Part shown: in pieces, positions 51,627-60,935 of the stretch | Layout of the letters: each line of letters begins with the position of its first letter | Numbering within the stretch: the stretch's first letter is position 1 | Source: Streptomyces sp. AM 4-1-1 | GTDB lineage: Bacteria; Actinomycetota; Actinomycetes; Streptomycetales; Streptomycetaceae | Direction of reading: 5' to 3' | Assembly (NCBI RefSeq): GCF_029167625.1 | Contig: NZ_CP119145.1 | Coordinates: forward strand, 62,001-126,000 | DNA length: 64,000 nucleotides | Position numbers and translations under genes: made by a program | The notes under the pieces: generated by a model | Databases searched by the model: none | Told to the model about the DNA's origin: nothing | Seen by the model: the letters and a program-made list of their open reading frames with translations, nothing else

Positions 51627-52445
51627 TCACGTCCCCGGGCGGGCGCGGACGAGGTCGCGCGCGGTGTCGAGGAACGCCGAGTCCTTCCGCAGCCAGTGGT
51701 GCTTGATCTGGGCTCCTGCGGCGCCCTGGCGGAACCTTCGTTCGGCGATCCGGCCGAAGGCCCCGGGCACCAGGGGCAGGACCTGCAGGGGCCGCAGCCG
51801 TCCGCTGCGGCGCTTCTCGGCGTATTCCACGTTGACTTCCTGAAGGGTCGCGTCGATGCGGCGGGCGGTGTCCTGCACGTTCAACGCGCCGTGGACGTCG
51901 GCCCACTCGACAGCGACGAGATAATGAGGCGGGGTGTCCCGGACCGGGACGCCGCAGAAGTGCGGATGACCGGTGCGCTCACTGCCGAGGACCCGCATCA
52001 CGGCGGTGTGCACATCGGATTCGGTGAGTTTCTCGCCGGTGAAGGTGGACTGGAACCCCGCACGTGCCAGGAACTCCAGCCGTGGCGTGGCACCGACCGC
52101 GCCGACGACGCGGTACACGTCACCCACGTCATAGCGGTAGAGCCCGTTGGCCTGGCTCATGACGAGCCGGTAGTCCGCGCCGGGTTCGAGTTCGTCATAG
52201 CCCAGGGCAGAGGCGTCCTCAGGCAGGGGACCGCCGTCATCCAGGTCCTGCCTCGGTACGAATGCGAAGTGTCCCTGACCGACAGCGAGCGGCCCCGCCG
52301 AGAGATGGCCGTCAACGGGCAGCGTGACGATCCCCTCGGTACCCGTAGTACTGAACGGCAGTGTCGCCACACCGGCCGCGAGCCGGGACGACCAGGGCCG
52401 GTACAGCGCCGCGGAGGCGGAGTTCCAGCACACCAACGAACACAG
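51627..52445 (-). pseudogene. GH3-family (auxin-responsive-promoter-like) protein, C-terminal part
   Basis: About 270 codons begin in mid-protein at CWNSASAALYRPW. They continue LPFSTTGTEGIVTLPVDGHL, YELEPGADYRLVMS-like sequence, ANGLYRYDVGDVYRVVGAVG and FLARAGFQSTFTGEKLTESD to the stop. GLYRYDxGDVY and GFQSTFTGEKLTE are hallmark motifs of GH3 acyl-amido synthetases, adenylating enzymes that couple acids to amino acids. The N-terminal half with the ATP-binding loop is missing and replaced by an oxidoreductase fragment. Confidence 0.68.
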
Positions 52446-52449
52446 GCCC

Positions 52450-52660
52450 GGCCCCTGCGCGCAGGGCGAGCCGGGCGCAGGCGACGCCGCCGGTCGCGCC
52501 GAACAGCAGCACGCCCTCGCCCGGGCGCGGCCGGGCGCGGCTGAAGAGCAGGCGCCGGGCCGTGACGCAGGAGACGGGCAGTGCGGCGTAGCGTGCCGGG
52601 TCGGCGTCCTGGTCAGCAAACGCCGGGCCTTCAACTGACCGAACCGTTCGAACCGGCCCT
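52450..52660 (-). pseudogene. Zinc-type alcohol dehydrogenase/quinone reductase fragment
   Basis: A minus-strand frame reads DQDADPARYAALPVSCVTAR, RLLFSRARPRPGEGVLLFGA, TGGVACARLALRAGAGP. AALPVSxVTAxRxL...RPGExVLxxGAxGGVA is the NAD(P)-binding entry of MDR-family oxidoreductases. It ends where the GH3 part begins, in a different frame. Confidence 0.55.
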
Positions 52661-53141
52661 GTTCCGGCTGCTCGGGCCAGCCGCACACGGTGAAGGCAGC
52701 CGCCCGCAAACCGCACTCTCGGCGATCACCTGTGGTGGGCCTCGCACCGGATCTGCCGCTGGTCAAAAGCGCCACTGGTGATCTGGTCCTCCGGCCCCCG
52801 CCGCCTGGACGCAGAACCGGTCGGCGACCGGGAACAGGAAAGCACGCATGGCCACGCGAGCCTCCCGTCCGGTGATCCACGCAGTACGTGAACCGGGCGG
52901 TCTTCATCACCGTGCGCAGCAACGCGACCATGCAGTCCGCCTTCTGTGCGTATGACCTCGTTCGCTCTCCAGCAGCAGCGTCTGTCACCAGTTCGGACGG
53001 CGACGGACGGTCCGAAAACCCCGTGGACACGCACAAGCAGTGACGTCGCTCCCGGCTGAGGAGCCCGACCATGCCCGGCCAGGCACCGGGCAGCTGATAT
53101 TACGTTGTCCGCCTCAGTCAGGCTGCGAGATCATCCGCCGC
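52661..53141. other. Intergenic stretch without supported genes
   Basis: Long open frames here are G+C shadows. No ribosome binding site or family signature was seen. Confidence 0.4.
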
Positions 53142-53732
53142 ATGGAAAAGCCCGCCGAAAACCTCAGTTCCGACCAGGTCGCACTGCGCCGGTGGCGCAT
53201 GAGCGATCTTGACGCCTTGGAACGGGCGATCTACGAGTCTTTGGACCATCTGGTGCCATGGATGCCCTGGGCAGCTGATCCCGGCAGACAGCAAACCCAT
53301 GACTTCCTCGCCCGGAGCCACGAAGAGTGGGAGACCGAGCAGGCCTTCGGCTACGCGATCACGTCCGATGCCGCGGTGATCGGCAGTTGCGGCCTCATGC
53401 GCCGCATCGGTACGGGCGGCCTCGAAATCGGCTACTGGCTTCACCCTCACCGGACCGGACGGGGCCTGGCCACGACGGCCGCTGAGGCCCTCACCGGCCA
53501 GGGCTTCCAACTGGCGGGCACCGACCGCATCGAGATCCATCACGACGCTGCCAACCCTGCCAGCGGAGCCGTCGCCCGCCGCCTGGCATTCACTGAGATC
53601 GAACGCGTACAAGCACGTGAAGGACCGGTCGCTCCCGGCGAAATGGGGATTGGCGTCATCTGGCGGATGACGGCAGACCAGTGGAAGGAAAGATCAGCCG
53701 AGTGTGCTCAGCGAGCAACTGAACAGAGCTGA
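53142..53732 (+). CDS. GNAT family N-acetyltransferase (RimJ/RimL type)
   Basis: 196 residues from the ATG at 53142. VALRRWRMSDLDALERAIYE opens the domain, IGYWLHPHRTGRGLATTAAE is the acetyl-CoA motif A, and RIEIHHDAANPASGAVARRL is motif B. The layout fits the RimJ/RimL branch that acetylates proteins or small amines. A start at 53040 in frame would add 34 residues without support. Monocistronic. Confidence 0.86.
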   Translation: MEKPAENLSSDQVALRRWRMSDLDALERAIYESLDHLVPWMPWAADPGRQQTHDFLARSHEEWETEQAFGYAITSDAAVIGSCGLMRRIGTGGLEIGYWLHPHRTGRGLATTAAEALTGQGFQLAGTDRIEIHHDAANPASGAVARRLAFTEIERVQAREGPVAPGEMGIGVIWRMTADQWKERSAECAQRATEQS

Positions 53733-54094
53733 TCCGGGGGCCTTCTCCCACCGGGAACCGTCTGCCCTGATCCACCGTCCCGGACGACGACGAAATCAGC
53801 CGTCGCACTCGGTCATCAGCCTCGGCCAGGAGTCGCGGCAGATCATCTGATCCTTGTCCGCCCGATCGGCGGTCTCATCGAACTCGTTGGGAGGCGAGGA
53901 CGCTTCCATGTACCGACCAGCGGCGCGGAGTGAGCGGCGTACTCCGCTGATGGGTTCGTAACGGGAGCGAGCACCCCTGCGCGAAGCACTTCATCGCTTC
54001 CAGCCTCGTCTCGTTCGGTCGGTCGGCCGCCACGAGACTCAACTCCCTGGGTCAAGTGCGATCGACTGGTGGACGAGGGCCGGTCGACGGGCCG
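53733..54094. other. Intergenic stretch without supported genes
   Basis: Nothing recognisable on either strand. Confidence 0.4.
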
Positions 54095-54367
54095 TCAACC
54101 GCGGTGTCCGGTCAGCAGCCAGGCGAGGTCTGTCACCGCGATCGCACCCCAGATCCAGCAGACGGCGGCGCTTCCGTCAGGTGCCAACGCCGTGGCCAGT
54201 GCGCCCAAAGCGACCGTGCCCAGCACCAGTCCGGTGCTGCGCCTCCGCGCCAGTGATGCGCGCAGCGGCCCCGGTTCGGCCAGCCTGTCGGCCAGGTAGG
54301 CGTCGAACGCCTCCGCGACCTGATCGTCGATCTCGTCCCGCATCCGGGCATCCATTGATTCAGACAT
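54095..54367 (-). CDS. Small membrane protein of unknown function
   Basis: 90 residues. A charged N-terminal region (MDARMRDEIDDQVAEAFDAY) is followed by two likely membrane helices (STGLVLGTVALGALATAL and AVCWIWGAIAVTDLAWLL). The ATG overlaps the stop of the upstream small gene by eight bases. The pair is divergent from the ArsR-type regulator and probably under its control. Function not recognised. Confidence 0.6.
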   Translation of the reverse strand: MSESMDARMRDEIDDQVAEAFDAYLADRLAEPGPLRASLARRRSTGLVLGTVALGALATALAPDGSAAVCWIWGAIAVTDLAWLLTGHRG

Positions 54368-54668
54368 GGACGGCCACCCGCCGCACCACTGTCGCCTGAG
54401 CGGACGCCACTCCTGACGGTCTCAGCGCGACGACTACACACAATGCCGCAAATGGCAGTTCCGGTGTGCAGGCCGGCGCCGGCGAAATGAGGAGGCAGTG
54501 CCCGGCCCTCATGAAGTCGCACCAAGCGCCGGCCAGTAACAGCACGGCCGTCGCGATCGACACCAGCGGTGCCCGGTGGCCACCACGCCGCACCAGTACC
54601 GCGGGCCACGGCACCAGCAGTACCGTCTCTGCGGACCTCAGCGGCACCCCGGCCAGGTTCTTTCGCAT
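54360..54668 (-). CDS. Small hydrophobic protein, first gene of a two-gene unit
   Basis: 102 residues from an ATG at 54668. Hydrophobic segments VSIATAVLLLAGAWCDFMRA and ELPFAALCVVVAL suggest two membrane passes. No family recognised. It overlaps the next gene by eight bases, which argues that it is real. It lies divergently from the ArsR-type regulator, 123 bases away, with a palindrome in between. The start is uncertain because no clear ribosome binding site precedes it. Confidence 0.45.
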   Translation of the reverse strand: MRKNLAGVPLRSAETVLLVPWPAVLVRRGGHRAPLVSIATAVLLLAGAWCDFMRAGHCLLISPAPACTPELPFAALCVVVALRPSGVASAQATVVRRVAVHV

Positions 54669-54759
54669 CCGGACCCCCGAACGTCCCGGCGCCCCGTCGG
54701 CGCCCTCTCGAACCAACGTAGCGATTACAGAGACATTCTGCAAATAATCTCTGCGGTTA

Positions 54760-54778
54760 CTGCAGAGGGTCTCTGCAG
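54760..54778. promoter_or_regulatory. Palindromic operator before the ArsR-type gene
   Basis: CTGCAGAGGGTCTCTGCAG is a perfect inverted repeat (8-base arms, 3-base centre) ending 13 bases before the regulator ATG. A looser repeat of the same half-site (CAGAGA...TCTCTG, 54729-54752) lies just upstream. The position in the divergent promoter region suggests autoregulation and control of the two small membrane proteins. Confidence 0.65.
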
Positions 54779-54791
54779 TACGCTGGCCGGT

Positions 54792-55436
54792 ATGGTCGAG
54801 CGCCCCGAGAAGAGAGTGCTCACCGGCCCGGACCTCAAAGCCTTTTACAAGGCACTGTCCAACCCGGTGCGCCGCGACATCCTGAGCTACCTCGGAGAGC
54901 ACGGCGAGGCGAACTCCACCAGCGTCGCCAAGGCCCTCGGCGAAAGCACAGGCACCACCAGCTACCACCTGCGCAAACTCGCCGGCCTCAAGCTGATCGC
55001 CGAGATCGAGGAGCGGTCCACCGGCCGGGAACGCTGGTGGAAGTCGCTCATGACGGACATCTTCACGCCGCCGGGCCTGGAGTTGACGGCCGACGAACGC
55101 GAGGCCGCGGTCAAGATCGGCGCGCTCAAGATGACCCATGATCTAAACCTGGTCGTGAGCGCCTACACCGGTTACGACTCCGCCGCAGGCTGGAACCAGA
55201 TCTACCGCGCCGGACTGCGGATGACGAAGGAGCAGGTCGCCACGTTCGTCGAGGAATACCAGGCGCTGCTGCGCAAGTACCTGAGCGAGCCCGGTGACCA
55301 CCCGCCCGGCTCACGGCACATGGCCGTACGCCTGGTGGTTGTGCCCGACGAAGGCCCCCGGCCCGCCCTGCCGGACGACGATCAGCCCCGCACCGGACAA
55401 CACAGAGCCGACGCGGAGGTCGGTACAGGGCACTGA
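54792..55436 (+). CDS. ArsR-type helix-turn-helix transcriptional regulator
   Basis: 214 residues from the ATG at 54792. The winged helix is LKAFYKALSNPVRRDILSYL, SVAKALGESTGTTSYHLRKL, AGLKLIAEIEE, typical of the HTH_20/ArsR class. There are no Cys pairs for metal sensing, so it is more likely a ligand- or protein-sensing member. The C-terminal ~110 residues are a helical sensor region. A palindrome lies in its promoter. Confidence 0.85.
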   Translation: MVERPEKRVLTGPDLKAFYKALSNPVRRDILSYLGEHGEANSTSVAKALGESTGTTSYHLRKLAGLKLIAEIEERSTGRERWWKSLMTDIFTPPGLELTADEREAAVKIGALKMTHDLNLVVSAYTGYDSAAGWNQIYRAGLRMTKEQVATFVEEYQALLRKYLSEPGDHPPGSRHMAVRLVVVPDEGPRPALPDDDQPRTGQHRADAEVGTGH

Positions 55437-56223
55437 CGCCGTCCCCACTCGGCCGGCCCGGTCGACGGCGTGCGGCGCGGCCGCCGCCTGATCGGGGTTG
55501 TGGTTGTCGGCGCGTGCGGTGGCGGAAGCGGTCGCGGCCGGGGCTCCGTCCCGCGCGGCGTCCGGTGTGGCGCGGGCGGCGCGGATCGCGTTCCGCGGGG
55601 CGAGGCCGGCGACCCGGGTCCGCTCGTACCGGCTCGCCCCGCGAGTTGGCCTGCCGTGGTGCCGCCGAGAACAGGCAGCCCCCGGCCCGCACACCCTGAG
55701 ACCCCCGCTCGGACCACTCGTCCCGCCTCTCGGTAGACCAGCAACACACCGGTTCAGCCCGCACCCCGCACACCCACCACCACACCTCCCAGCTTCAGGA
55801 GGGCCGGGACGGCTCATGTGGGGACCGCCCGGAATCGGCCGACGTTGGCCCGGTCCTGCGCCGGGTGCGCCGGGGGCTCCGGCCGGCCCGGCCCGGTACG
55901 TCGTGGGCACGGCGCGAGGGCGGGCCCGCGAAGGCGTTCGAGCCTGTGGTCGGTGATGCCCGTATGCGGACGTTCCCTCCCCGTCATGAGGGCGCGGGGA
56001 TCGGCCGTGCCGTCGGACGGCACCGTCCCGGAGGGCGTCCCGCGCCCGGCCGCCGCGTCCCGGGTGTCGGGGCCGGGCGGACGTCGGCCGGATCGCGACG
56101 ATCGTTCTTGTGGGCATATCGGGCCTGTGTGAGCATGCGACTGCGCAAACGCAAACATGATCTTGCAACTGGTCGCGGAGTCGCCGTCCGGCCCGCGCCG
56201 ATCTGTCGACGAGAGGTACGGAA
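55437..56223. other. Long intergenic region before the last cluster
   Basis: No frame with family resemblance. The minus-strand frame around 55450-55740 (ARDGAPAATASATARADNHN) is low-complexity. It probably contains the promoter of the O-methyltransferase operon, but I could not identify -35/-10 elements. Confidence 0.4.
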
Positions 56224-57327
56224 GTGAATCCGTCTGCCGACTCCGACCACCAGCCGCCGCGTAACACGCCTCCTCGGGACGACCGGAACGCCGTCGATCC
56301 CGTCGTCGAGCGCTTCCACTTCCTGGTGAACGCTCCGGCGCTCTTCAACGCCGTCGTCACCGCGCTCGAATGGGACCTCTTCGCGTTACTCGCCGAACAC
56401 CCCGGAGCGTCCTTCGAAGAGCTGCGCCGGACCACCGGTGTCCCCGCCCACTCGCTGCGGGTCCTGCTGCACGCCGTGTGCACCACCGGCCTGCTGGAGC
56501 GGCGGGCGGACGGCGGCTACCACAACGCCCCGGCCGCCGAGGAGCTCCTGGTTCCCGACGGGCCCGACAGCTGGCGCCACATCCTCACCGGCTGGAAGGA
56601 GATCTACTACCCGGCCTTCGCGCGCATGAGCGAGGCCCTCGCCGCCGGCACCAACACGGCGCTGGCGGCACACCCCGGCGACGAGCCGACCCTCTACCGC
56701 AGGCTGTCGCACAACCCGGAACTGGAGACCGTCTTCCACCGCAGCATGAGCGCCTTCACGCTCAAGAGCCTCGACTCGCTGGTGGAGTGCGAGGAGTTCG
56801 CCACCGTGCGTCACCTCCTCGACGTGGGCGGCGGCGACGGTACGACCAGCGAGCGGCTGATCGCCCGTCACCCCCGGCTGCGTTCGACCATCTTCGACAT
56901 CCCGTCGGTGTCGCAGCTCGCGGCGGGCCGCGGCACGGCCGGCGAGGCCGGCGGCGGGCGCATCGCGCTGCACCCCGGCGACCTGTTCGCCGACCCCTTC
57001 CCCGACGGCGCGGACGCGGTGCTCTTCAGCCACGTGCTGGAGATCTTCTCCGGCGAACAGATAACAGCGCTGCTGACGAAGGCGTGCTCCGTCCTGCCCT
57101 CCGGCGGACGGGTGTTCGTCTACGGCTACAACGTCTCCGACGACGAGACGCGGGGCTGGTACTCCGCCCGGCTCTCCCTCTACCTCAACGTGCTCGCCAG
57201 CGGGCAGGGCATGGCCTACCCCGCCCGTGACTACGAGGAATGGGCGCGCCGGGCCGGTTTCACCGGCGTACGGACCCTCACCGACCACCCCTACGAGCAC
57301 GGCCTGACCATCGGCACCAAACCGTGA
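56224..57327 (+). CDS. O-methyltransferase (acetylserotonin-OMT-like, PF00891 type)
   Basis: 367 residues from a GTG with GAGGTACGGAA upstream. An N-terminal dimerisation/winged-helix domain (LFNAVVTALEWDLFALLAEH, SLRVLLHAVCTTGLLERRAD) precedes the catalytic domain with motif I HLLDVGGGDGTTSERLIARH, IFDIPSV, and VLFSHVLEIFSGEQ. Such enzymes methylate phenols or carboxylates in antibiotic pathways. The usual catalytic His may be the His of FSHVLEIF. Its stop overlaps the transporter start by GTGA, so modification and export are co-expressed. Confidence 0.88.
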   Translation: MNPSADSDHQPPRNTPPRDDRNAVDPVVERFHFLVNAPALFNAVVTALEWDLFALLAEHPGASFEELRRTTGVPAHSLRVLLHAVCTTGLLERRADGGYHNAPAAEELLVPDGPDSWRHILTGWKEIYYPAFARMSEALAAGTNTALAAHPGDEPTLYRRLSHNPELETVFHRSMSAFTLKSLDSLVECEEFATVRHLLDVGGGDGTTSERLIARHPRLRSTIFDIPSVSQLAAGRGTAGEAGGGRIALHPGDLFADPFPDGADAVLFSHVLEIFSGEQITALLTKACSVLPSGGRVFVYGYNVSDDETRGWYSARLSLYLNVLASGQGMAYPARDYEEWARRAGFTGVRTLTDHPYEHGLTIGTKP

Positions 57328-59093
57328 GAAAGGCCCTCGGCGGCCGCGGCCACTTCCCCGTCCCCGATCCGGGTGACCCGGTCACCACCTCTCCCGTCCG
57401 CTTCCTGGTGTGGCTCGCGACCCGGCACCGGGACAGCCTCGTCCTGGCCACCGTGTTCGGTGTGCTGTGCACGCTCGCGCAGGCACTGGTGCCGGTGGCC
57501 ATCGGCCTCGGCATCGACCGGGGGCTGCTCCCCCGTGACCGGGGCGCGCTGCTGGTGTGGGGCGGGGCGGTGCTGCTGCTCGGCGTCCTCCAGGCCGTCG
57601 TCGGGACGCTGCGCGACCGGGCGTCGGCCACGAACCGGTTCGGGGCGGCCTACCGTGCCACCCAGTTGGTCGTCCGGCAGGCCACCGAGCTCGGCGCGGA
57701 GTTGCCCCGGCGGGCCTCCACCGGCTCGGTGGTCGCTGTCAGCGCCATGGACGTCGGCTCCCTCGGCACCGCCGTCGAGGGCACCGCACGCGGCGGCGGG
57801 GCCATCGCCTCGATCCTCTTCGCGTCCGTGTTCATGCTGGTCACGTCGTGGCAGCTGGGGCTCGTCGTCCTCGTCGGCGTACCGTTGATCGTGGCCGCCG
57901 CCGCCCGGCTGATGCGGCTGTTGCACGGCCGGCAGGAACGGCTGCGTGACCGGCAGGGCGCACTCACCGACCTGTCGGTCGACATCATCGACGGACTGCG
58001 CGTGCTGCGCGGCATCGGCGGCGAGGACGTCTACGCGCGCCACTACCGTGACGCCTCGCAGGATGTGCGCGCCGAGGGGGTACGGGTCGCGGCGACCGTG
58101 GCCGGCATCGCCCTTCTGCGGGTCCTCCTGCCGGGCATGCTGCTGGTCGCCATCGTCTGGCTGGGCGCGTACCAGGTGAGCACCGGCCGTCTCGAACCGG
58201 GCCTGCTCGTCGCCTTCTACGGGTACACGGTCTTCCTCACCCAGCAGTTGGGGCAGATCACCACGATGCTGGACCAGCTGACCCGCGCCACGGTGGCGGC
58301 TCACCGCATCCTGGACCTCCTCGCCCTGAAACCCGAACTGCCGTCGGGCACCCGGCCGCTGCCCGACGAGAAGCTGCGGCTGCACGACCCGGGGTCGGAC
58401 CTGACCGTGCCGCCCGGCCGGCTGCTCGGCGTGGTCTGCGCCACGGACGGGGACGCGCGGGCCCTGGCGGACCGCATCGGCCGGTACGTCGACCCGGCGG
58501 CCCGGCACGGCGAGACGCCACTGTCGGACTACCGCACCGAGGACGTGCGCGGCCGGGTCCTGGTGTCCGACAACCGGGCCGCCCTGTTCTCGGGCCGGCT
58601 GGGCGCCGAACTCGACATCCGTGACGCCCGCGACACGAGCCGCGGGGACGACGGTGACGGCAGGGACGGCAGGGACGGCGGATTCGACCGGGCCGCCGTG
58701 CTGCGCGCCCTGGAGGCGGCCTCCGCGGAGGACGTGACCGATGCCCTGCCCGACGGGCCGGCGCAGGAGATCAGCGGAGGCCGCGAGTTCTCCGGCGGCC
58801 AGCAGCAGCGGCTCCGCCTGGCCCGCGCCCTGCTCGCCGGTCCGGAGGTACTGGTCCTGATCGACCCGACGAACGCCCTCGACGCCCACACGGAGGGCCG
58901 GGTCGCCGGGCGTCTGGGACCGTACCGGGCGGGCCGGACCACCGTGGTGTTCACCACCAGCCCCATCCTGCTCGCCCACGCCGAGCACGTCGTGTTCGTC
59001 CAGGACGGCAAGGCGGTGGCCGAGGGTGATCATCCGAGCCTGCTCGCGGACCCCGACTACCGCGGCGTCGTCACCCGGGAGGTCACGGCATGA
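57324..59093 (+). CDS. ABC exporter half-transporter with degenerate ATP site (subunit 1)
   Basis: 589 residues from a GTG overlapping the methyltransferase stop. Six membrane helices (VLATVFGVLCTLAQALVPVA; ILFASVFMLVTSWQLGLVVL; LLRVLLPGMLLVAIVWLGAY) precede the nucleotide-binding domain. Where Walker A should be it reads VVCATDGDARALAD, without GxxGxGK(S/T). Walker B is VLVLIDPTNALD, with Pro in place of the catalytic Glu. The signature FSGGQQQRLRLARAL is normal. It therefore contributes the signature, not the catalysis, to the heterodimer with subunit 2. Confidence 0.88.
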   Translation: MRKALGGRGHFPVPDPGDPVTTSPVRFLVWLATRHRDSLVLATVFGVLCTLAQALVPVAIGLGIDRGLLPRDRGALLVWGGAVLLLGVLQAVVGTLRDRASATNRFGAAYRATQLVVRQATELGAELPRRASTGSVVAVSAMDVGSLGTAVEGTARGGGAIASILFASVFMLVTSWQLGLVVLVGVPLIVAAAARLMRLLHGRQERLRDRQGALTDLSVDIIDGLRVLRGIGGEDVYARHYRDASQDVRAEGVRVAATVAGIALLRVLLPGMLLVAIVWLGAYQVSTGRLEPGLLVAFYGYTVFLTQQLGQITTMLDQLTRATVAAHRILDLLALKPELPSGTRPLPDEKLRLHDPGSDLTVPPGRLLGVVCATDGDARALADRIGRYVDPAARHGETPLSDYRTEDVRGRVLVSDNRAALFSGRLGAELDIRDARDTSRGDDGDGRDGRDGGFDRAAVLRALEAASAEDVTDALPDGPAQEISGGREFSGGQQQRLRLARALLAGPEVLVLIDPTNALDAHTEGRVAGRLGPYRAGRTTVVFTTSPILLAHAEHVVFVQDGKAVAEGDHPSLLADPDYRGVVTREVTA

Positions 59094-60859
59094 CCGCTAC
59101 GGCCCCGCCCGTCGACCGGCTGCCCATCGCCTCGCAGCGGGAAGTGCGTTCCTACGCCCGGCGCACGATGCTGCGCCACCGGGGGCCACTGGCCCGCTCG
59201 CTCCTGCTCCACGCGCTGGCCTGTGCCGCCGCGCTGGTGGTCCCGCAACTCCTCGGCCGGATCGTGCAGAACGCGGCGGGCGGAACCGTCGCCGTCACCC
59301 CGGTGGCGCTCACGATCTGCGCGGCGGTGGTCCTCCAGGCGGTCCTGACCGGCTTCGCGCGGCTCTTCTCGCTACGGCTCGGCGAGACCGTGCTGGCCGA
59401 CCTGCGCGAGGAGTTCGTGGACCGCGTGCTGGCCCTGCCGACCCACACGGTCGAGCGGGTCGGGACCGGTGAACTGGTCACGAGGACCACCCGTGACATC
59501 GACGTACTGGCCCTCACCGTGCAACGGGCCGTTCCCGACACCCTGGTGGCGGGCACCACCGTCGTACTGACCGTCGGGGCCGTCTGCCTGACCGATCCGC
59601 TGCTGGTGCTGCCCTGTCTGGTCGCCGTGCCGGTGCTGTGGCTGTCGACGCGCTGGTACCTGCGGCGGGCCCGCGCCGGATACCTGCGCGTGAACGCCTC
59701 GTACGCGCACCTCACCGACCACCTCGCCGAGACCGTCGCGGGCGCCCGTACGGTGGAGGCTCTGGGGTTGCGCCGGCGGCGCCGTACGCGCACCGACGGG
59801 GACATCGCGGCGTCCTACGCGGCCGAGCTCCACACGCTGAACCTGCGCAGCGTCTACCTGCCGATCGCCGACACCGGCTACGTCCTTCCCGTGGCCGCGA
59901 CCCTGGTCATCGGCGGGCTGATGTACATCGACGGGCTGGTCGGCCTGGCCGCCGTCACCGCCGCCACCCTGTACGTCCAGCAGATCATCGCGCCCGTGGA
60001 CACCCTGCTCTTCTGGATGGACGAACTCCAGGTCGGCGGCGCCTCCCTGGCCCGCGTCCTCGGCGTGCGCGACGCGGCCGGGCAGGCGGAGGCCCCCTCG
60101 ACGGCTCCCCCGCCGCCCTCCGGGGCGGAACCGGCCCCGGAGGGCGGCGTCGAGCTGAAGGGGGTCCGCTTCTCCTACCGGGACGGCCGCGAAAGCCTGC
60201 GCGGCATCGACCTACGGGTGTCCCCCGGGGAACGGCTGGCGATCGTGGGCCCGTCCGGGGCGGGCAAGTCGACTCTCGGCCGGCTCCTCGCCGGGATCGA
60301 CACACCCGGCGGGGGCAGTGTGACCCTGGGCGGGACCTCCCTCGCCGAGTCGTCGTCGGCCGAGCCGCGCCGCGACGTCGTCCTGGTCACGCAGGAGTAC
60401 CACGTGTTCCGGGGCAGCCTGGCGGACAACCTTCTCATCGCCCGTCCCGACGCGGGCCCCGCGGACCTGGAGCGCGCCCTGCGGGCCGTCGCGGCCTGGG
60501 GATGGGCCTCCGTCCTGGGTCCGGACCACAAGGTGGGCTCCTCCGGAGCGGGCGAGCTGACCCCGGGCCAGGCCCAGCAACTGGCGCTGGCACGGCTGGT
60601 ACTGCGCGACCCGCCGGTGGTGGTCCTCGACGAGGCGACCGCCCTGCTCGATCCGCATACGGCCCGCACCCTGGAGCGGTCCCTGGCCGGGCTGCTGAAC
60701 GGCACCGTCATCTCGATCGCACACCGCCTGCACACCGCCCACGACGCCGACCGGGTGGTGGTCATGGAGGACGGCCTGATCGTCGAGAGCGGGTCCCACG
60801 ACGACCTGGTGGGCCGCGGCGGAGCGTACGCGGAGCTGTGGAGGTCCTGGCACGGCTGA
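59090..60859 (+). CDS. ABC exporter half-transporter with catalytic ATP site (subunit 2)
   Basis: 589 residues, ATG overlapping subunit 1 by ATGA. Membrane domain as in subunit 1 (LLHALACAAALVVPQLLGRI; DTLVAGTTVVLTVGAVCLTD). The nucleotide-binding domain has Walker A AIVGPSGAGKSTLGRLLAGI and Walker B VVVLDEATALLD with the catalytic Glu. Its signature is degenerate, ELTPGQAQQLALARL in place of LSGGQ. With subunit 1 this leaves one complete ATP site, as in asymmetric heterodimeric exporters. It likely exports the product of this cluster. Confidence 0.9.
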   Translation: MTATAPPVDRLPIASQREVRSYARRTMLRHRGPLARSLLLHALACAAALVVPQLLGRIVQNAAGGTVAVTPVALTICAAVVLQAVLTGFARLFSLRLGETVLADLREEFVDRVLALPTHTVERVGTGELVTRTTRDIDVLALTVQRAVPDTLVAGTTVVLTVGAVCLTDPLLVLPCLVAVPVLWLSTRWYLRRARAGYLRVNASYAHLTDHLAETVAGARTVEALGLRRRRRTRTDGDIAASYAAELHTLNLRSVYLPIADTGYVLPVAATLVIGGLMYIDGLVGLAAVTAATLYVQQIIAPVDTLLFWMDELQVGGASLARVLGVRDAAGQAEAPSTAPPPPSGAEPAPEGGVELKGVRFSYRDGRESLRGIDLRVSPGERLAIVGPSGAGKSTLGRLLAGIDTPGGGSVTLGGTSLAESSSAEPRRDVVLVTQEYHVFRGSLADNLLIARPDAGPADLERALRAVAAWGWASVLGPDHKVGSSGAGELTPGQAQQLALARLVLRDPPVVVLDEATALLDPHTARTLERSLAGLLNGTVISIAHRLHTAHDADRVVVMEDGLIVESGSHDDLVGRGGAYAELWRSWHG

Positions 60860-60935
60860 CGGCACCCGGAGCCGGGCCGGCCGGCCCGGCGCGGTGAGCG
60901 CGCGGCAGCGCGTCGACGCGACCGGCGCCGCCCGC

